From positions 1 to 33,166 of the forward strand of contig JAGWVM010000024.1 in assembly GCA_018970895.1 (NCBI GenBank): a DNA stretch of 33,166 bases, read 5' to 3'. Origin of the DNA: Lysobacteraceae bacterium (lineage in GTDB: Bacteria; Pseudomonadota; Gammaproteobacteria; Xanthomonadales; Rhodanobacteraceae). Below are positions 21,325-29,903 of the stretch, in pieces; position 1 is the stretch's first letter, and each line of letters opens with the position of its first letter. Both the position numbers and the translations under genes were made by a program. Below the pieces are notes generated by a model, which worked only from the letters and a program-made list of their open reading frames with translations, was not told the origin of the DNA and made no database searches.

Positions 21325-21561
21325 TTACGTCGCGCTATCCTTGGCTGCCTGGATCTGGTCAGCGATCTGCTGCCGAGCACGAGAGGTGATGCCGTCGATG
21401 ACCGCCTGCTCGGCGGCGGTGATGGTGACATCCGTCTGGCGCCAGGAGCCGTGGGCGACCTGGCCATCGGGCAGGGTCGTCTCCAGCGAGGCGAAGACGG
21501 TGATGGGGCCGCCATCGGACTGGAGCCGGCGGAAGACGAGGTCGGATGCGGTGATGGGCAT
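21325..21561 (-). CDS. Small hypothetical phage protein (78 aa)
   Basis: It starts PITASDLVFRRLQSDGGPIT with a short beta domain and ends in a helix (AVIDGITSRARQQIADQIQA). It lies 5 bases from the lipoprotein stop. Not recognised; from context a structural or accessory protein of the head operon. Confidence 0.55.
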   Translation of the reverse strand: MPITASDLVFRRLQSDGGPITVFASLETTLPDGQVAHGSWRQTDVTITAAEQAVIDGITSRARQQIADQIQAAKDSAT

Positions 21562-21566
21562 GATAG

Positions 21567-21920
21567 TTACTTTCCTTGCTGCCAGAGATCGAACCCAGGC
21601 GCATCGAACGCCCTGGCGTCGGCATCGTCGTGCGCGACGTGCACCAGGGATTCATGCACCAGGATCCATGAGGTTGCGGGATCGGAGTCGTAGTAGATGG
21701 CGACTGGCCGGCTCTGCGCATCGGTGACGGTGAGGCCGATTGGCGCGCCGTTGTGGAAGAACTCCCGACGTTGCTCAGGCGGAAAGCTGGCGATCACGTC
21801 ACCAAGTTGCGCCCATGTGCATGGGTACAGCAGGATCCGCGCACCTGGGTTGAGCGGGCGCGGCGCGGCGCAGCCGGCGAGCAGAACAGCGGCAGCGACG
21901 ATTGTGGCGCGCGCTACCAT
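21567..21920 (-). CDS. Phage lipoprotein with an HExxxH motif
   Basis: The ATG at 21920 gives a classic lipoprotein signal: VARATIVAAAVLLAGC with Cys at position 17. The longer frame to 21965 would bury this signal. The mature part (about 100 residues) has ILVHESLVHVAHDD near the C-terminus, an H-E-x3-H arrangement that resembles a metal site but does not match the standard HExxH zincin motif. It would be anchored in a membrane facing the periplasm. It may be a superinfection-exclusion or lysis-related protein. It overlaps the fibre stop by 7 bases. Confidence 0.6.
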   Translation of the reverse strand: MVARATIVAAAVLLAGCAAPRPLNPGARILLYPCTWAQLGDVIASFPPEQRREFFHNGAPIGLTVTDAQSRPVAIYYDSDPATSWILVHESLVHVAHDDADARAFDAPGFDLWQQGK

Positions 21921-24013
21921 GCCGGTATGTACCTTGTGGTCCCGTTGTCGTTTATCGGGATCCACTTCGTAGGATTACCAACGGAAGGAGCGTTGGTGAT
22001 GGTTCCAGCGCTGACTCCAGCGCCGTTGTTCATGGCGACGTTCGATGTGACCAACGCGGCTGCCGTGCCGACAATCACGCCTTTCGTGAACGTCGATGCC
22101 CCGGCAAATATGTTGGTGCTGTTGGCATCCTCCTGCGAGATGCCGTAGCGATTGGTGATCGTGACGGTGCCGCTGCCGTAGGGCGTGAAGGCCGGCAGCC
22201 GTAGTCCGTAGACGCTGGTGATGGCGAGCGTGGCGCCGCCGGTCGCGCAGATTAGCTGCGACAGATCCGATTTGAACGCGGCTACTTCGGGGACTGTCAG
22301 CGTGCCGGATGCGTTGTTGCCGACAGCTTCAGCCCGGCCGAGAACAGCTACCACGGAAGCGACGGCGTTTCCCGACGTGGCGGAGCAGTTGATCTTGGCA
22401 TCGCAGTAGGCGCCGATGAGCGTTGCGTTAGCATAGTAGTTATTAACTCCGCCAGGCGTTCCGACTGACTGGTAGGTGCCGATGTAGTTGACGGCGGCGA
22501 CGGCGCCACTGAGCGATGGTGAACACAGGAACTGCGCTGCGTTGAGGTTGAGGCCGGCGGTTGCAGTCGTGCCGCTGTAGGTCGCGGTGCCGTAGAGCGC
22601 GGCGACAGATCCGGTGGTGAACGCGCCGTTGAACGTCGTCCCGAAGGACGCGGTGTAGGTGCTGGTCGTGGCGGCGCTGGTGTAGGACTGAGAAATGGAA
22701 TTATTGGCCGTTAATGCGCCGGTTAGCGTTAACGCTCCATCGCTGGTAATGACACCGGCCGCGCTGCGGTAGAGGTTCGCCGTTCCGTCGAACGCGATAC
22801 CGTACGCCTTGGTCGTGCCGGCTGGCAGCTGGATCAGGCCGTTGCCGGCGGTGTAGGTCCCGCCGATTGAAAGAACTCCGCTCGGATCAGTGCCGCTTGT
22901 ACCATAGAGCGAGAACCATTCCGCGTAGGCCGTAGCATTTTGCAGGACACCGTAGAAGCGATGCTTGATTCCGCGATTTGTTCCACTGATAGTCCCGTTG
23001 ACCACCATTTCGCTATATCCAGGTACAACGTAACCGGAGCCATCCCACGCGGCGGCGACTATTTGCACCATCCCGCTACCTGCGCTAAGCGCCGTCTTTG
23101 CAGATCGCGTTCCACTCGCAGTATATCCGTTAAATGTTAGTCCGTACGCACCGAAAGATTCTCCAGTTATTACGGGAGTTGCGCCGTCAATATTGGCAAC
23201 CTTCAAGTTAAATCCGCCAGTACTCGGCAGAGCACCGCTGCCTAGATCGACCGTCAGACTCCCGCCGATGGCGGCGCTCCCGCCGACGTTGAGCGCCCCG
23301 CCGATGCCGACTCCGCCGCTGCCAGAGACGATCACCGTTCCGGTCGTGGTTGACGTCGAGGCGGCGCCGGCGGAGAAGGTATTTGCAGCACTGAACGTCT
23401 GCGCCGTTCCGAGCATGGCGAAGGTGTCATTCGTGTTCGTTGCCGGAATGGTCATCGTGTACGATCCGGTCAGTACTCCGGTCGTGATCGATGTGATGTA
23501 GCTGCCGGTGCCGCCAGCGCGCGGAGAGAGCTGAATGGCGTCCTGCGTCGCAGCGGCGAGAACCGTGAGGCTGTTCGCCGCTGTAATGGATTGTGCCGCG
23601 TTGAAGGCGTTTGCAGTAGCGAGCAGCGCGGCGGTTCCGGTCGCAGGGACGGTCAGCGTGAATCCACCAAGGGCGAGCGTTCCACCTCCGGTGAAGGCCG
23701 TTGCCGCGGACCAGGTCAGGTTCCCGCCACTCGTGGCAGTGATGCTGCCGGTTGGAACCGTAATCGTTCCGCCGGAGACGGTCAGGCCGGCAGAGAAGGT
23801 CTTGGCGCTGGCGAACGTGTCCGTCCAAGCCGGATTTCCGGAGACGACGCCGAGATGCTGGCCGGTGGTGCCGATCGTCAGCGTTGACAGCGAGGATGTC
23901 CCAGCGCCGAACAGCAGCGCTCCGGCGGCGAGCGTCGAGGCGCCGGTCAGGCGAGCGAGGATCTGCGCCGCCGTCTGCGGCTGGGACTGGCCGCCGATGA
24001 TGCCCAGGCTCAT
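21914..24013 (-). CDS. Large fibre-like structural protein (699 aa)
   Basis: A long Gly/Ala/Thr/Ser-rich protein made of short beta repeats (SGSGGVGIGGALNVGGSAAI; TLALGGFTLTVPATGTAALL), ending in TKWIPINDNGTTRYIPAW. This ending ('.ipin.nGttryIp.w') is common at the C-terminus of phage fibre and structural proteins. Its position right after the capsid decoration genes, far from the tail genes, suggests a head fibre or side fibre rather than the tip fibre. The ATG overlaps the previous stop. A central stretch (about 22860-23220) is lower in GC, possibly an exchanged segment. Confidence 0.66.
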   Translation of the reverse strand: MSLGIIGGQSQPQTAAQILARLTGASTLAAGALLFGAGTSSLSTLTIGTTGQHLGVVSGNPAWTDTFASAKTFSAGLTVSGGTITVPTGSITATSGGNLTWSAATAFTGGGTLALGGFTLTVPATGTAALLATANAFNAAQSITAANSLTVLAAATQDAIQLSPRAGGTGSYITSITTGVLTGSYTMTIPATNTNDTFAMLGTAQTFSAANTFSAGAASTSTTTGTVIVSGSGGVGIGGALNVGGSAAIGGSLTVDLGSGALPSTGGFNLKVANIDGATPVITGESFGAYGLTFNGYTASGTRSAKTALSAGSGMVQIVAAAWDGSGYVVPGYSEMVVNGTISGTNRGIKHRFYGVLQNATAYAEWFSLYGTSGTDPSGVLSIGGTYTAGNGLIQLPAGTTKAYGIAFDGTANLYRSAAGVITSDGALTLTGALTANNSISQSYTSAATTSTYTASFGTTFNGAFTTGSVAALYGTATYSGTTATAGLNLNAAQFLCSPSLSGAVAAVNYIGTYQSVGTPGGVNNYYANATLIGAYCDAKINCSATSGNAVASVVAVLGRAEAVGNNASGTLTVPEVAAFKSDLSQLICATGGATLAITSVYGLRLPAFTPYGSGTVTITNRYGISQEDANSTNIFAGASTFTKGVIVGTAAALVTSNVAMNNGAGVSAGTITNAPSVGNPTKWIPINDNGTTRYIPAW

Positions 24014-24786
24014 GTGGGGTTGTCCTTCGCCGAGACCTGGAGCGATCCGCGATAGATCACGGTCAGTTGCTTGCCTGAGATCGTCGCTTCGATCGAGACG
24101 CGCATCGCTGAGCCGCCCGCAGCGCGCTCGGTAGTTGTCAGCGCCATGCCGCTGGGGTAGGTCGTCCAGCTGATGTCGATGGCCGTGGGGTCGGTGCCGT
24201 TGACGGCGATCTTGCCCTGGCCGGCCCCTGGCGAACCGTTGAGGTCGGCCCGCGCCGTGCCGGTTCCGTCATCGGTGGAGATCGGTCCGCGCACCGTTCC
24301 CAGGAGCGTTGCGCCGGTGAGATTCGCCCATCCCAGCGACGAGAGGTAGCTGGTCGGCACCTTGACGGTGCAGGCATAGGAGTCGTTCTCCACCGTTGGG
24401 TTGAGCGTCGGGCCTGGAACGGCGACCGCTGCGCTCACGCCGTAGATGGAGTTGATCCGGGCGTACAGAGTGTCGAAGTCGTTGGCCTCGCCGGTCCAGT
24501 AGGCGGTAGGCAGCACCAGGAACGAATAGGATGTCGATGGCGGCGTGATCCGGGCGATCCATGACGCCGTGGTAAGAGTGGCAGCGACGGTGTGTCGGCC
24601 GGTGACGCCTGACACCGGCGCGATGGTGTAGCTGATGGTCGGCGACACCGCCAGGCCGGTGGACATGTCGATGAAGGTCAGCGACCATCCGGCGCCGGTG
24701 AATGCAGCCTGGTTGGCATAGCTCAGCCCGGCGCCAGTGGCGTCGAGAAGGGCTATGTCGAACAGGATGTGGCTGCCGGCGCGCAT
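24010..24786 (-). CDS. Structural protein, fibre-associated candidate (258 aa)
   Basis: A beta-rich protein starting RAGSHILFDIALLDATGAGL and including TSYSFLVLPTAYWTGEANDF and TAIDISWTTYPSGMALTTTE. It reads like a two-domain upper-baseplate or collar-type adaptor: an Ig-like fold, then a second beta domain. It is translationally coupled (ATGA) to the large fibre, so it may connect that fibre to the head or neck. No named family recognised. Confidence 0.5.
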   Translation of the reverse strand: MRAGSHILFDIALLDATGAGLSYANQAAFTGAGWSLTFIDMSTGLAVSPTISYTIAPVSGVTGRHTVAATLTTASWIARITPPSTSYSFLVLPTAYWTGEANDFDTLYARINSIYGVSAAVAVPGPTLNPTVENDSYACTVKVPTSYLSSLGWANLTGATLLGTVRGPISTDDGTGTARADLNGSPGAGQGKIAVNGTDPTAIDISWTTYPSGMALTTTERAAGGSAMRVSIEATISGKQLTVIYRGSLQVSAKDNPT

Positions 24787-24812
24787 GGGGCTGTTGCGGT
24801 CCTTGCTTCATG

Positions 24813-24848
24813 CAGACAGCAGGCAGGGATCTCCCCACCTGCTGTCTG
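24813..24848. terminator. 11-bp perfect hairpin behind the decoration gene
   Basis: CAGACAGCAGG (24813-24823) and CCTGCTGTCTG (24838-24848) form a perfect inverted repeat with a 14-base loop. They lie in the gap after the decoration protein stop. No T-run follows on either strand, so it is not a canonical intrinsic terminator. It may reduce read-through or stabilise the very abundant capsid mRNA. Confidence 0.5.
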
Positions 24849-24869
24849 GTCGTTCGGCTATCAGTCGGA

Positions 24870-25253
24870 CTAGAGCGGCGAGGCCGGGACGACGTTGCCG
24901 GTCTGGTCGGACGAGGCGGCGTCGACCAGCGCGAACCCGGCCTTGGTGTTGCCGGTGGAGTTGGTGCGCCAGTTGTTCGAGCTGTCGATGTAGAGCAGCT
25001 GCCCGGCCTTCCAGGCCTGGCCGGTGGACTTGGCCACGCCAACCATCGCCTTCGGGCTGTAGGGAAATAGCGGCTCGACCGCGATGGGCTGGTTCTGCGC
25101 CGTGGTTCCGCCCAGGAGGGTCGGACCGAGGGAGATGTAGCGCAGACTCGATACGGCGTCCTGGACAATCTGGCCAGCGGCGTTGTTCGCGGTGGTTGCG
25201 CTCGGAGCGAGGATGGTGAGGACGCCGGCGAAGTCGGTGGGGGTGACGGCCAT
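24870..25253 (-). CDS. DUF2190-like capsid decoration (cement) protein
   Basis: The 127-residue protein contains WKAGQLLYIDSSNNWRTNST and later KAGFALVDAASSDQTGNVV. The 'v..Gq.ly.d....w..a......G.a..das....g.v' layout is that of DUF2190 proteins, which bind the outer capsid surface in several siphophages. It follows the capsid gene immediately, as usual. The ATG at 25253 is clear. Confidence 0.68.
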   Translation of the reverse strand: MAVTPTDFAGVLTILAPSATTANNAAGQIVQDAVSSLRYISLGPTLLGGTTAQNQPIAVEPLFPYSPKAMVGVAKSTGQAWKAGQLLYIDSSNNWRTNSTGNTKAGFALVDAASSDQTGNVVPASPL

Positions 25254-25294
25254 GTGGTCGGTCTTTCGTGCGGGTGGTGGTCAGGTCGCCCCGG

Positions 25295-27319
25295 TTACGG
25301 GGTGCCCTGCTGAATGCCGGCGATGTAGGTCCCGCCGGCGTGCTGGTAGACCCCCATGCCGACCTCGAACGGGTCGTAGATCTTCCACTTGAAGGCCGCC
25401 ACGGCCCCTGGGTCGTACTGCTCGACGCGCGGCTCGTCCTGGCCCATGAGGGTGGTCAGGATCAGGCCGGTGGCGATGTTGGGGTCCGCCACGAGGTAGT
25501 AGTTCGAGGAGTTGTAGCCGGCGAGGCCGGTGAACTCCAGCCACGGCGACACGATGGTCTCGTAGCGGAAGTTGGCCTGGTTCTGCTGCCCGGGCGAGAT
25601 GCCCATGAGGCCCGTGGCGACGGTGCCCAGGGTCGGCGGCAGGATGAGGAACCGCGCCTGGTTTCCGGTCGGGTTGCCATCCAGGCCGACCTTGCTCATC
25701 AATGCGGCCTCGACCTTGGCGAGATTCGCACGGGCGGCGATAACCTGGTCGTTGGTGGTCGCCACGATGGTGGCGCCGGTGGTGACGTTGCCGGTCCAGG
25801 TCGCGGTGCCATCGGTGGTGCTGATGCCCATCAGCAGCTTCTGGAAGGCGCGCTTGTCGCGGGTCTTCTGGGAGATGACGCCGGCCTGCCGGAGCTGCTC
25901 CATGAAGCGGCCGGTATCGTCGGAGACGATCGCCTGCTCCGAGAGCGAGATGGTGCCGCCCCACATCTTGATGTTGTCGAGGTAGACGCCTTCGGCCTTG
26001 GTCAGCTCGGGGAACGCGGCGTTTTCGACCGTCTGCTGCAGGTTCGAGACGCCCAGGCCGCCGACCGCGAACTGCTTGTAGTCGGGGACGTAGTTGCGGG
26101 CCACGAGCGGCTGGTAGCGGATGGTCGGGAGCCCCATCTGGAAGCCCAGCGCAACCGCCTTCTTCATGATGTTCAGGAAGGTGAAGGAGAGGAAGTAGCC
26201 GGTCTGGGTGTTGGCGGCGTTGCGGAAGCCGTCGCCCATCAGGTCGGCCTTGCGGCTCAGCAGCCAAGCCGCGAGGTGGCGCTTGCCCATCGATCCGGTG
26301 CGGATGCCGAAGCCTTCGAGGGTGGCGCGGGCCATCTCGGTAATGGTCAGGCCACGGAGATCGTTGTCCTCCTGCAGGTCGACCAGCTTGGTCTTGTCGT
26401 GGAGCTTGATCCGGTTGGCCGCATCGTCGGTGTGACGGAAGCCGGCCTGCCAGAGGATGGCGCCCTCGAAGCGCTTGCGGAGCTTGTCCTGGTGCTCCTC
26501 GCCGACCTCGATGTGGCTGCGGACCCGCTCCTGCGGATCGCCGCCGGCCTTCTTGTCGCGCTCGGCGATGGCGTCGAGCAGCTTGGTCTGCGCCGCGGCC
26601 TTGGAGAGGCCGATGTAGTCGCTTGAGCGGAAGCCGTGCCCTTCCACGAGCTTGGCGACCTCCTTGGCCTCGTCGTTGGCCGCGGTGCGCGCCAAGGTGA
26701 TCTCGGCCTCGGTGGCCTTGTTCTCGGTCTTGTTGTCCGGGGTGCCGCCCTTGGGGTCGGCGTTAGCGGCGGCAGGCATGGTCTTTTTCCTGGTGTCGGG
26801 GTTTGTGAGCGAGCGGACGCCGGCGGCTGGGTCGGCGGGCATGGCGGTGAGCGTGTATTCGAGCGCGCGCCACTTGTGGACCCGCACGGTCCTCGTTTCG
26901 AAGTCGATGGTCGCGTGCTCGGGGTCGTCGGCGCGGTAGCTGTACTTGAGCGAGGTGCCCTTGAGGGCTCCGTCGCGCACGGCCTTCAGCGCGTTGACGT
27001 TCGAGGGGAGGGTGGCCGCCGGATCGATGGCGGTGGTGGCGAACAGCTGGCCAGCGCGCACCTCGGACGAGCGAACAGAACCGAGAATCCATTTCGGGTC
27101 GTGGTGGAAGAGCACCGCGCGAGCAGCGGAGAAATCGACCGATTCAGGGCCGTGCTCCAGGATCTCATCCCAGGGCTGCTCTTCGCCGTCGACCTCGATC
27201 ACGGTCCGCACCGGGGCATCGGTTGAGACCACCATCCGGACCTGATTCGGGTCGTCCGAGGCCTCGGCTGGCGAGATCTCCAGCGACCGAGAGCGAACCA
27301 TGACCTCTGGGAACGGCAT
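25295..27319 (-). CDS. Fused prohead protease and major capsid protein
   Basis: A 674-residue protein. The N-terminal 170 residues are an S78-like prohead protease: AVLFHHDPKWILGSV with the catalytic His, GTSLKYSY with the Ser, and the EYTLTAMPADP segment that follows in this family. After a Lys/Glu/Asn-rich linker comes an HK97-type capsid: long helices (a delta-like region), then AILWQAGFRHTDDAANRIKL and beta-rich sequence to PFEVGMGVYQHAGG. Fusion of the two in one ORF is known in some phages. The ATG at 27319 was chosen; TTG at 27352 and ATG at 27301 are also possible. See the internal start. Confidence 0.82.
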   Translation of the reverse strand: MPFPEVMVRSRSLEISPAEASDDPNQVRMVVSTDAPVRTVIEVDGEEQPWDEILEHGPESVDFSAARAVLFHHDPKWILGSVRSSEVRAGQLFATTAIDPAATLPSNVNALKAVRDGALKGTSLKYSYRADDPEHATIDFETRTVRVHKWRALEYTLTAMPADPAAGVRSLTNPDTRKKTMPAAANADPKGGTPDNKTENKATEAEITLARTAANDEAKEVAKLVEGHGFRSSDYIGLSKAAAQTKLLDAIAERDKKAGGDPQERVRSHIEVGEEHQDKLRKRFEGAILWQAGFRHTDDAANRIKLHDKTKLVDLQEDNDLRGLTITEMARATLEGFGIRTGSMGKRHLAAWLLSRKADLMGDGFRNAANTQTGYFLSFTFLNIMKKAVALGFQMGLPTIRYQPLVARNYVPDYKQFAVGGLGVSNLQQTVENAAFPELTKAEGVYLDNIKMWGGTISLSEQAIVSDDTGRFMEQLRQAGVISQKTRDKRAFQKLLMGISTTDGTATWTGNVTTGATIVATTNDQVIAARANLAKVEAALMSKVGLDGNPTGNQARFLILPPTLGTVATGLMGISPGQQNQANFRYETIVSPWLEFTGLAGYNSSNYYLVADPNIATGLILTTLMGQDEPRVEQYDPGAVAAFKWKIYDPFEVGMGVYQHAGGTYIAGIQQGTP
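26777..26791 (-). promoter_or_regulatory. Internal ribosome site and ATG for a free capsid protein
   Basis: Inside the fusion, AGGA (26788-26791) lies 8 bases before an in-frame ATG at 26779, exactly at the junction between the protease and the capsid part (protein reads MPAAANADPKGG). Starting here would give a 494-residue capsid without protease. This is a classic nested-gene arrangement (compare lambda C/Nu3). Use in vivo is not shown. Confidence 0.55.
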
Positions 27320-27376
27320 ACCAGGATGCTGTACGGTGCGCGTCCGCCTCAAAATCCTGGATTTAGGAATTACGGC

Positions 27377-29350
27377 CTATGCCGGCTGCGGTGGCATGGT
27401 CGTGGCCGTTGACTTCCGACCACAGCGGCAGAGGGCATCGTCGCCCGCATCGCCGGCGCGATATGGCCCTAGATAGATGCCCGGCGGCTGACCGATGCCA
27501 GTCGCCTCGATTTCGGCGAGGAGATCGAGCATGCGGCGCTCATAGATCTGGATCTCTTGCGCGGACAGACCGGAGAACTTCGACAGGTAGGCATGCTCGC
27601 GCATGGTCGCGTTCTGGTGTGCCTGGTGGTAATCCAGGCCCAGCGCCTCCATCGCGAAATACTCCTCCTTCTCGTGGATCTCCAGCGCCTTCCAGACATT
27701 GACGTTCTTGCCGTTGATCGCCCAGAATTGCGGAACGCGTCGATCGACCATCAGCGTCTGCCCATCGTCGGTGACTCCGGCGATGTAGGGAACGTCGGTG
27801 ACGATGGTGTTTCGCACTTCACCAGCACCCGGGCTCGTCGGCGGCAGAGAACGCGACCGGACGGAGCGCGCGGCGGCGGCGGCGGCTCGGCCTGCCCGCT
27901 TGTCCTCGGCCTTGGGCGAAGCCGATTCGTCGACGGTGGTCGCCGGAGAGCTGACGCTCGATGGCGTTCCGAGTTCCAGGCCCATCTCCTTGGCTTCCGC
28001 ACGCTGCTTCACGAGCTTGCGCCAAGTCTTGCGGTAATCGCTGCCGCGGCGTCCGGCCTCCTCCTCGTAATCGGATAGTCCCATGGCGATGGCGGTGGCG
28101 CTAGCGTCTGCATCCTTCTGCGGGTCGATGTAGGGCTGCCCATCCGGCAGGAGGCGGTAGCGGTCGCTCACCGGTGCGATGCCGAGCTGGGCGCAGATGT
28201 AGGGTAGCACGAAGCGGTAGACCCGCCCGATGGTCTGGTTGCCAAACCACTGCTGGATAGGCCCCGTCAGCCGATCCTGGTCAATGCCATCGCCGCGCTG
28301 TGCGCTGTAGGTGCCCGCGCTGATGTCGCGATCGAGCCAGCGGCGCGACAACCGCATGGCTCCGGCGGTGTCGCCTCGCAGCATGTCGCGGAATGGCGCG
28401 ATCTGCTGCGATGGACGCTCGCTTTTGATGACCTCGATGCCTTCATTCGGCATCAACTCGGTGACCGAGCCGATGGTGATGTCGCGCGACATGCTGCCCT
28501 TCTCATCGTAGTCAGGCGGCAGCGGGGTGTTGGTCGTGATCGCGACGGCGTAGCCAGCGCTGTTCTTCGCCGCTTCAAGCTCGGTGACGACGAGGTCCTT
28601 CTCCTGCTTGAGGGTGGTGATGATCGGGGAGAACCACGGTTCGCCGCGGATCTGGAGAGATCGGCGACGTTCGAAGATATGAGACACAAACCGGGCGGCG
28701 ACGCGCTCGGTTCGCCCAGACGGGCTGTTGAGCATGTAGGCTACAGCGCGGCTGTAGTCGTCGAGTTCGATCCCGCCCACGAACGTACCATCCTGTCCGA
28801 CCACGGTGTTGCCGCTGTCGCCGAGCCATTCCGACTCAAGCGGCAGGATGGCGACCGGGATACGTCCGCGGCGGCGGCGCTCGTCATCGATCACGAACCG
28901 CCAGATCGCCTCGCCGGCCGTGGTCACGTCGCGGAATGCGAGGTTCTGGCCCTCAAAGATGTTGATCCCGTCGATGAAGCAGTCGCGGCAGTAGTCCTCC
29001 CATATCGGACGGATCAACTCGTCGGTGGCATCGTCGCCCGAATCCGGTTCGAGCCAGATACCGTGCCCGACGACGGTGGCGACCAGGCCCTCGACTGCGG
29101 CGCGGACCGTCGGGTTGTTGCGCTCGAAATTGCGCACCAGATTGCGGATGTACGGTTGACTGGTGACCAGATCGGCGGCCGACGCTGGGCGGGCGATGAC
29201 GCCGCGCATGGCCTGGTTGCGCGGATCGACCGCATCGTAGGTGTTAATGAAGCTGCCCAGCGAGTTCCACGACGAGCTGAAGATCGCGCCGTAGAACGAT
29301 CGGCCGCGGGACATCTCCTGGGCCACGCGCTGACGGAAGGTCGGCTTCAC
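27377..29350 (-). CDS. Lambda-type portal protein with an unusual C-terminal extension
   Basis: The first 480 residues fit the lambda-family portal: SQPYIRNLVRNFERNNPTVR, then the wing/clip segments with RNQAMRGVIARPASA upstream and GTYSAQRGDGIDQDRL later. The portal is the 12-subunit ring through which DNA enters. After residue 480 an Ala/Arg/Ser linker leads to about 130 residues ending in a soluble domain with IHEKEEYFAME (His about 559) and YHQAHQNATMREH, a His/Glu cluster that could bind metal, then CRCG near the end. The start is a GTG at 29350 overlapping the gpW-like stop (GTGA). The extension may bind another virion or host protein. Confidence 0.82.
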   Translation of the reverse strand: MKPTFRQRVAQEMSRGRSFYGAIFSSSWNSLGSFINTYDAVDPRNQAMRGVIARPASAADLVTSQPYIRNLVRNFERNNPTVRAAVEGLVATVVGHGIWLEPDSGDDATDELIRPIWEDYCRDCFIDGINIFEGQNLAFRDVTTAGEAIWRFVIDDERRRRGRIPVAILPLESEWLGDSGNTVVGQDGTFVGGIELDDYSRAVAYMLNSPSGRTERVAARFVSHIFERRRSLQIRGEPWFSPIITTLKQEKDLVVTELEAAKNSAGYAVAITTNTPLPPDYDEKGSMSRDITIGSVTELMPNEGIEVIKSERPSQQIAPFRDMLRGDTAGAMRLSRRWLDRDISAGTYSAQRGDGIDQDRLTGPIQQWFGNQTIGRVYRFVLPYICAQLGIAPVSDRYRLLPDGQPYIDPQKDADASATAIAMGLSDYEEEAGRRGSDYRKTWRKLVKQRAEAKEMGLELGTPSSVSSPATTVDESASPKAEDKRAGRAAAAAARSVRSRSLPPTSPGAGEVRNTIVTDVPYIAGVTDDGQTLMVDRRVPQFWAINGKNVNVWKALEIHEKEEYFAMEALGLDYHQAHQNATMREHAYLSKFSGLSAQEIQIYERRMLDLLAEIEATGIGQPPGIYLGPYRAGDAGDDALCRCGRKSTATTMPPQPA

Positions 29351-29607
29351 TGGATGCTCTGGTTCTGGCTGACGGTTCCGCCCGGCAGACCAACGACACG
29401 ACCACGCACCGAGCGCCGCACGGCGCCGGTGAGGAGATCGTACTGGTACTGTAGCTGGTTGCGCATGAGGATCAGCTCCTCAAGGCTCGTGAACGATGCG
29501 CTGGAGCTGGCATCGCCCATGCTGGCATATCCGATGGTGCTGGTATTGCTGATGCGCGCGTCCAGGGCGGCGATCTGCGCCGCGATGGTGGATGCGCTCG
29601 ACGGCAT
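29347..29607 (-). CDS. gpW-like head-tail joining protein
   Basis: The 86-residue protein starts at the ATG at 29607. It has a helix (STIAAQIAALDARISN), a Ser-rich loop and a second helix (LEELILMRNQLQYQYDLLTG), then a basic tail. Length, two-helix layout and place (next to the portal) match gpW-type connectors, which join head and tail in lambda-like phages. The longer frame to 29979 is antiparallel to neighbouring genes. Confidence 0.62.
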   Translation of the reverse strand: MPSSASTIAAQIAALDARISNTSTIGYASMGDASSSASFTSLEELILMRNQLQYQYDLLTGAVRRSVRGRVVGLPGGTVSQNQSIQ

Positions 29608-29657
29608 GCTGCTAGGATAGTCGGCGGATGACTGCCGATAAATCCTAGCGGCAGGAA

Positions 29658-29903
29658 TTATCCGATGATGCGCGTCGTCGCTGGCCGGAACTGGTAGGTC
29701 CCGCCGCAGGATCGGCACCGCACGTCGAACAGCGGCTTGTCGGGATAGGTCTTCAGGACCTCCGGATCCTGGGCCTTGCCACATCGCGGGCAGACGTGGG
29801 GTACGACGCGCGTCGGCGTGGGTACGAGCTTCGCTGCCTCTTCGCGGATTGGCGTGACCATTGGCGGCCTGCCGATAGGCTTGCGGTTGGCGGTATCGTT
29901 CAT
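29658..29903 (-). CDS. Zinc-ribbon phage protein (81 aa)
   Basis: It contains VCPRCGKAQDPEV and VRCRSCGGTYQFRP, two CxxC pairs about 25 residues apart, the standard zinc ribbon. The N-terminus is a short basic Pro-rich leader. The ATG overlaps the gene above (ATGA). Ribbons like this in the terminase-portal interval are common; the role is unknown. Confidence 0.64.
   Translation of the reverse strand: MNDTANRKPIGRPPMVTPIREEAAKLVPTPTRVVPHVCPRCGKAQDPEVLKTYPDKPLFDVRCRSCGGTYQFRPATTRIIG

Noticed and set aside
25268..26626. Plus-strand open frame (452 codons)
   Set aside because: Antiparallel to the protease-capsid gene; Gly/Val/Asp-rich shadow.
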